From a bacterium (lineage in GTDB: Bacteria > CG2-30-53-67 > CG2-30-70-394): a stretch of 14,644 bases of DNA. The DNA lies in the NCBI GenBank assembly GCA_024278555.1, contig JAJRSX010000113.1, positions 1 through 14,644 on the forward strand, read 5' to 3'. Each line of letters opens with the position of its first letter. Position 1 is the stretch's first letter. Of this stretch, positions 13,344 to 14,644 are shown one piece after another. Made by a program: the position numbers and the translations under genes. A model generated the notes under the pieces. That model saw nothing but the letters and a program-made list of their open reading frames with translations. It made no database searches and was not told the origin of the DNA.

Positions 13344-13886
13344 ATGCGGATCATCGCCGGCAGCCTCGGATCGCGCCGCCTGAAGGCACCCAGGGGGCGC
13401 GACACCCGCCCCACCTCGGAGCGGGCGCGGGAGGCACTCTTCGCCCTGCTCGGCCCGGTGGACGGTGCGCGGGTCGCCGACCTCTTCGCCGGCAGCGGCG
13501 CCCTCGGCCTGGAGGCCCTGTCGCGCGGTGCCGCCGGGTGCACCTTCGTGGAGTCGGGGCGCGCCGCCCTCATTGCCCTGCGCGCCAACCTCGCCGACCT
13601 CGCCCCGGCCGGCGCGGTGGTGGTCACCGCCCCCCTCCCCGGGGCCGTCGACCGCCTCTCCCCCCCCATCGACCTCCTCCTCCTCGACCCCCCCTACGCC
13701 GCCGGTGGTCTGCTGACCGCCACCCTCGAACGGCTCGCCGCCTCGCCGCTGCTGGCCGACGGCTCGCTCATCGTGGTCGAGCACGCCGCCCGCACCCCCC
13801 CGGTCATCCCCCCCGGGCTCACCGTCGAGGAGCGCCACCGCGCCGGCGAGACCGCCTTCACCCTCCTCCGGCCGGGAACACGGTAG
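13344..13886 (+). CDS. rsmD: 16S rRNA (guanine(966)-N(2))-methyltransferase RsmD
   Basis: 180 codons, normal length for the family. MRIIAGSLGSRRLKAP and RPTSERAREALFALL (22-36) are the typical RsmD start. DLFAGSGALGLEALSRGA (46-63) is the SAM-binding motif I, and DPPY (115-118) is the catalytic motif of N-methyltransferases. It methylates N2 of G966 in the small-subunit rRNA during 30S assembly, using S-adenosylmethionine. There is no clear SD before the ATG. The stop codon TAG is part of the GTAG repeat that begins at 13882, so the last codons may have been altered by insertion of that repeat. The catalytic domain itself appears intact. Confidence 0.95.
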   Translation: MRIIAGSLGSRRLKAPRGRDTRPTSERAREALFALLGPVDGARVADLFAGSGALGLEALSRGAAGCTFVESGRAALIALRANLADLAPAGAVVVTAPLPGAVDRLSPPIDLLLLDPPYAAGGLLTATLERLAASPLLADGSLIVVEHAARTPPVIPPGLTVEERHRAGETAFTLLRPGTR

Positions 13887-13965
13887 GAGCGGGCTCCTGC
13901 CGGCGATCCGCGCGCAGCGCGGCAGGCCCTGCTGGCCTGAATCGCGAGCGGGGCCCGCTCCTACC
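13882..13965. repeat. GTAG-type REP-like paired palindrome (BIME-like), copy 2
   Basis: GGTAGGAGCGGG (13882-13893) and CCCGCTCCTACC (13954-13965) are perfect 12-base terminal inverted repeats. Both arms follow the plan GTAGGAGCGGGC, short hairpin, GCGATYC. Between them is a second palindromic part with CGCGCAGCGCG. The element overlaps the last two codons of rsmD and lies 118 bases before comEC. It has the same organisation and arm sequence as 3304-3392. Confidence 0.8.
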
Positions 13966-14082
13966 TCGACCCGGTCGATCGAGCGCTACAACCGCCCGCC
14001 GATCAGATCGGGCTCACCACCCCTTCCCCCCCATCGCGCTTCGTGGTTCCGTAGCCTCGCCCGACTCGGCGAAGTCTCACGG

Positions 14083-14644
14083 ATGAGCACGCCCACCGCC
14101 CCACACCTCCTGCCGCGCGACCCCCTCCTCCGCCTCACCCTCGGGGTGGTTGCGGGGCTGGCCGCCGCCCATCTGTGGCCGGCCCCCCGCGGCCGGGTGG
14201 CGCCCGTCGCCGTGGCCCTCATCCTCTTCGCGGCCGCGGTCCGGTGGCGACATGGACGGCTCGCGGCGGCGGCCGCCGGTGGCGGCGCGGCGTTGCTGGT
14301 GTGGGTCGTCCATGGTGGTCTGGCGCCGCCGCCGGCGCAGGTGGCACGGGTTCCCCACGCCACGGTACGGATCACCGGGACGGTGGCCGGCCTGGTGCAG
14401 CGGGAGACAACGCGGCAGCGGTTTCTCCTACATACGGCGACGGTCGGCGGCCGCCCCATCGCGCTGACCCTGGGGGTGGCGGTCTACGGGCCACCGCAAC
14501 CGTGGATCGAACCGGGCGCCCGCATCGCCGTCACCGCCCGCATCCACCCGCCGCGCGCCTACAAGAACCCGGGCACCTTCAACTACCGGAGGTGGCGGGC
14601 GCGGCAGGGGATCCACTGGGAGACGGCAGCGGCGGCGCGCCGGG
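14083..14644 (+). CDS. comEC: ComEC/Rec2-type competence protein, N-terminal part only
   Basis: 187 codons are visible, open at the window edge. The N-terminus has two or three hydrophobic helices (LLRLTLGVVAGLAAAHLW; VAPVAVALILFAAAV; LAAAAAGGGAALLVWVV). An OB-fold-like periplasmic part (DUF4131 region) follows with VRITGTVAGLVQRE, PGARIAVTARIHPPR and the family signature KNPGTFNYRRWRARQGIHWE. ComEC forms the inner-membrane channel that takes up single-stranded DNA in natural transformation. The competence core and the beta-lactamase-like domain would lie beyond 14644, so integrity is unknown. The SD is weak. The 196-base gap to rsmD is mostly the REP-like element. Confidence 0.85.
   Translation, partial: MSTPTAPHLLPRDPLLRLTLGVVAGLAAAHLWPAPRGRVAPVAVALILFAAAVRWRHGRLAAAAAGGGAALLVWVVHGGLAPPPAQVARVPHATVRITGTVAGLVQRETTRQRFLLHTATVGGRPIALTLGVAVYGPPQPWIEPGARIAVTARIHPPRAYKNPGTFNYRRWRARQGIHWETAAAARR

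Noticed and set aside
11901-13838. A 645-codon minus-strand frame across the OmpA-like, BCAM0308-type and rsmD genes.
   Set aside because: It overlaps three recognisable genes and has low-complexity Gly/Arg/Ala composition.
1-14644. CRISPR array, integrase, insertion sequence or tRNA gene.
   Set aside because: No regularly spaced direct repeats, transposase or integrase motifs, or tRNA-like folds were found on either strand.

Overview
High-GC DNA from a Gram-negative bacterium. The evidence is three C-terminal PEP-CTERM sorting tails (VPEP, hydrophobic helix, Arg-rich end), a lipobox, an OmpA-type domain, sigma-54 promoters with a dedicated activator, and GTAG-headed REP-like palindromes of a kind best known in Proteobacteria. 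I cannot place it more precisely. No exosortase, cellulase, transposase, tRNA or rRNA gene is visible.

Layout. Positions 1-9404 all read on the minus strand and encode exported or surface proteins. In transcription order they are: a PEP-CTERM protein (9404-8796) with a small conserved protein (8709-8488), closed by a rho-independent terminator; a cohesin-like PEP-CTERM protein (7921-7328) with a CHRD-domain PEP-CTERM protein (7288-6770); a 1017-residue protein with 17 NHL repeats, thrombospondin type-3 (TSP3) repeats and a dockerin tail (6504-3451); a parvulin-type peptidyl-prolyl isomerase lipoprotein (3209-2253); a TSP3/dockerin protein without a signal peptide that overlaps it (2331-676); and a truncated exported protein (389-1). 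On the plus strand from 10029 lies a stand-alone sigma-54 enhancer-binding protein. After it come a TusA-like protein without the catalytic Cys (minus), an 80-residue protein with a strong terminator, an OmpA/MotB-domain protein whose start codon lies inside that terminator, a zinc-finger-like BCAM0308-type protein (minus), rsmD, and the N-terminal part of comEC.

How it may work together. Both PEP-CTERM transcription units have a sigma-54 -24/-12 promoter. Upstream of each are two palindromes built on GGAAAC-TCGNG-TTTCC. In both cases the palindromes are 34 bp apart and centred 120-121 and 154-155 bp from the -12 GC. This looks like a shared enhancer array, and the adjacent activator gene is the obvious candidate to bind it. 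One controlled product carries a cohesin-like domain and a membrane/sorting anchor, while two neighbouring secreted proteins end in near-identical dockerins and have no anchor of their own. My main inference is therefore a sigma-54-controlled, exosortase-anchored cohesin-dockerin surface assembly with no visible link to cellulose degradation.

Other points of interest are two GTAG-type paired palindromes (one supplies the rsmD stop codon), the out-of-frame overlap or junction of the isomerase and TSP3/dockerin genes, and the terminator/start-codon overlap at 12033.
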